Part shown: piece by piece, positions 5,152-5,182 of the stretch | How the letters are laid out: the number at the start of each line of letters is the position of its first letter | Numbering within the stretch: position 1 is the stretch's first letter | Assembly: GCA_017466965.1 (NCBI GenBank) | Contig: JAFTTD010000353.1 | Location: 1 to 5,182, forward strand | Direction of reading: 5' to 3' | Length of the DNA stretch: 5,182 bases | Origin: Bacteroidaceae bacterium | GTDB taxonomy: Bacteria; Bacteroidota; Bacteroidia; Bacteroidales; Bacteroidaceae | Position numbers and translations under genes: made by a program | The notes under the pieces: generated by a model | Databases searched by the model: none | What the model was told of the DNA's origin: nothing | The model's input: the letters and a program-made list of their open reading frames with translations, nothing else

Positions 5152-5182
5152 AAACTCAGTATATCAGTTGTTAAAAAATAAA

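Overview
The window looks like a chromosomal segment from a member of the Bacteroidales, most likely Prevotella or a close relative. Three things point there. The asparaginyl-tRNA synthetase tail has a Bacteroidetes-like sequence. Two copies of TATCTTTGCA, which matches the Bacteroidetes -7 promoter element TAnnTTTG, stand in front of transcription units. The secreted proteins have signal peptides ending in Ala-Gln, and one lipoprotein has an acidic tract right after its lipobox cysteine. No gene has a clear Shine-Dalgarno sequence, as is usual in this phylum.

Layout. 1-613: 3' part of asnS (+), followed by a strong intrinsic terminator (652-702). 703-934: intergenic DNA with no convincing gene. 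935-1450 (-): small secreted outer-membrane beta-barrel protein. 1525-1764 (-): GlsB/YeaQ-type small membrane protein, 74 bp upstream of the barrel gene and possibly co-transcribed with it. 1765-1928: divergent intergenic region carrying the promoter of the next gene. 1929-2471 (+): soluble, helical hypothetical protein, possibly made from a leaderless mRNA. A terminator hairpin (2479-2515) lies between it and the convergent gene 2570-3772 (-), a surface lipoprotein with GLUG-like repeats. 3773-4289: AT-rich intergenic DNA containing a compact array with an exact 22-bp period (4005-4088). 4290-4563: a promoter and a highly structured RNA region, probably an independent ncRNA or a long 5' leader. 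4564-5151 (+): a second secreted beta-barrel protein, noticeably more AT-rich than the rest.

The genes do not form an obvious pathway. asnS is housekeeping; most of the rest is cell envelope (two barrels, one lipoprotein, one inner-membrane stress protein). The least explained parts are non-coding. One is the candidate RNA at about 4302-4500, which has a 16-bp helix, a 25-nt bulge complementary to both flanks, and an apical hairpin. The other is the 22-bp-period palindrome array. These are the best candidates for something undescribed, but no known system could be assigned from sequence alone.
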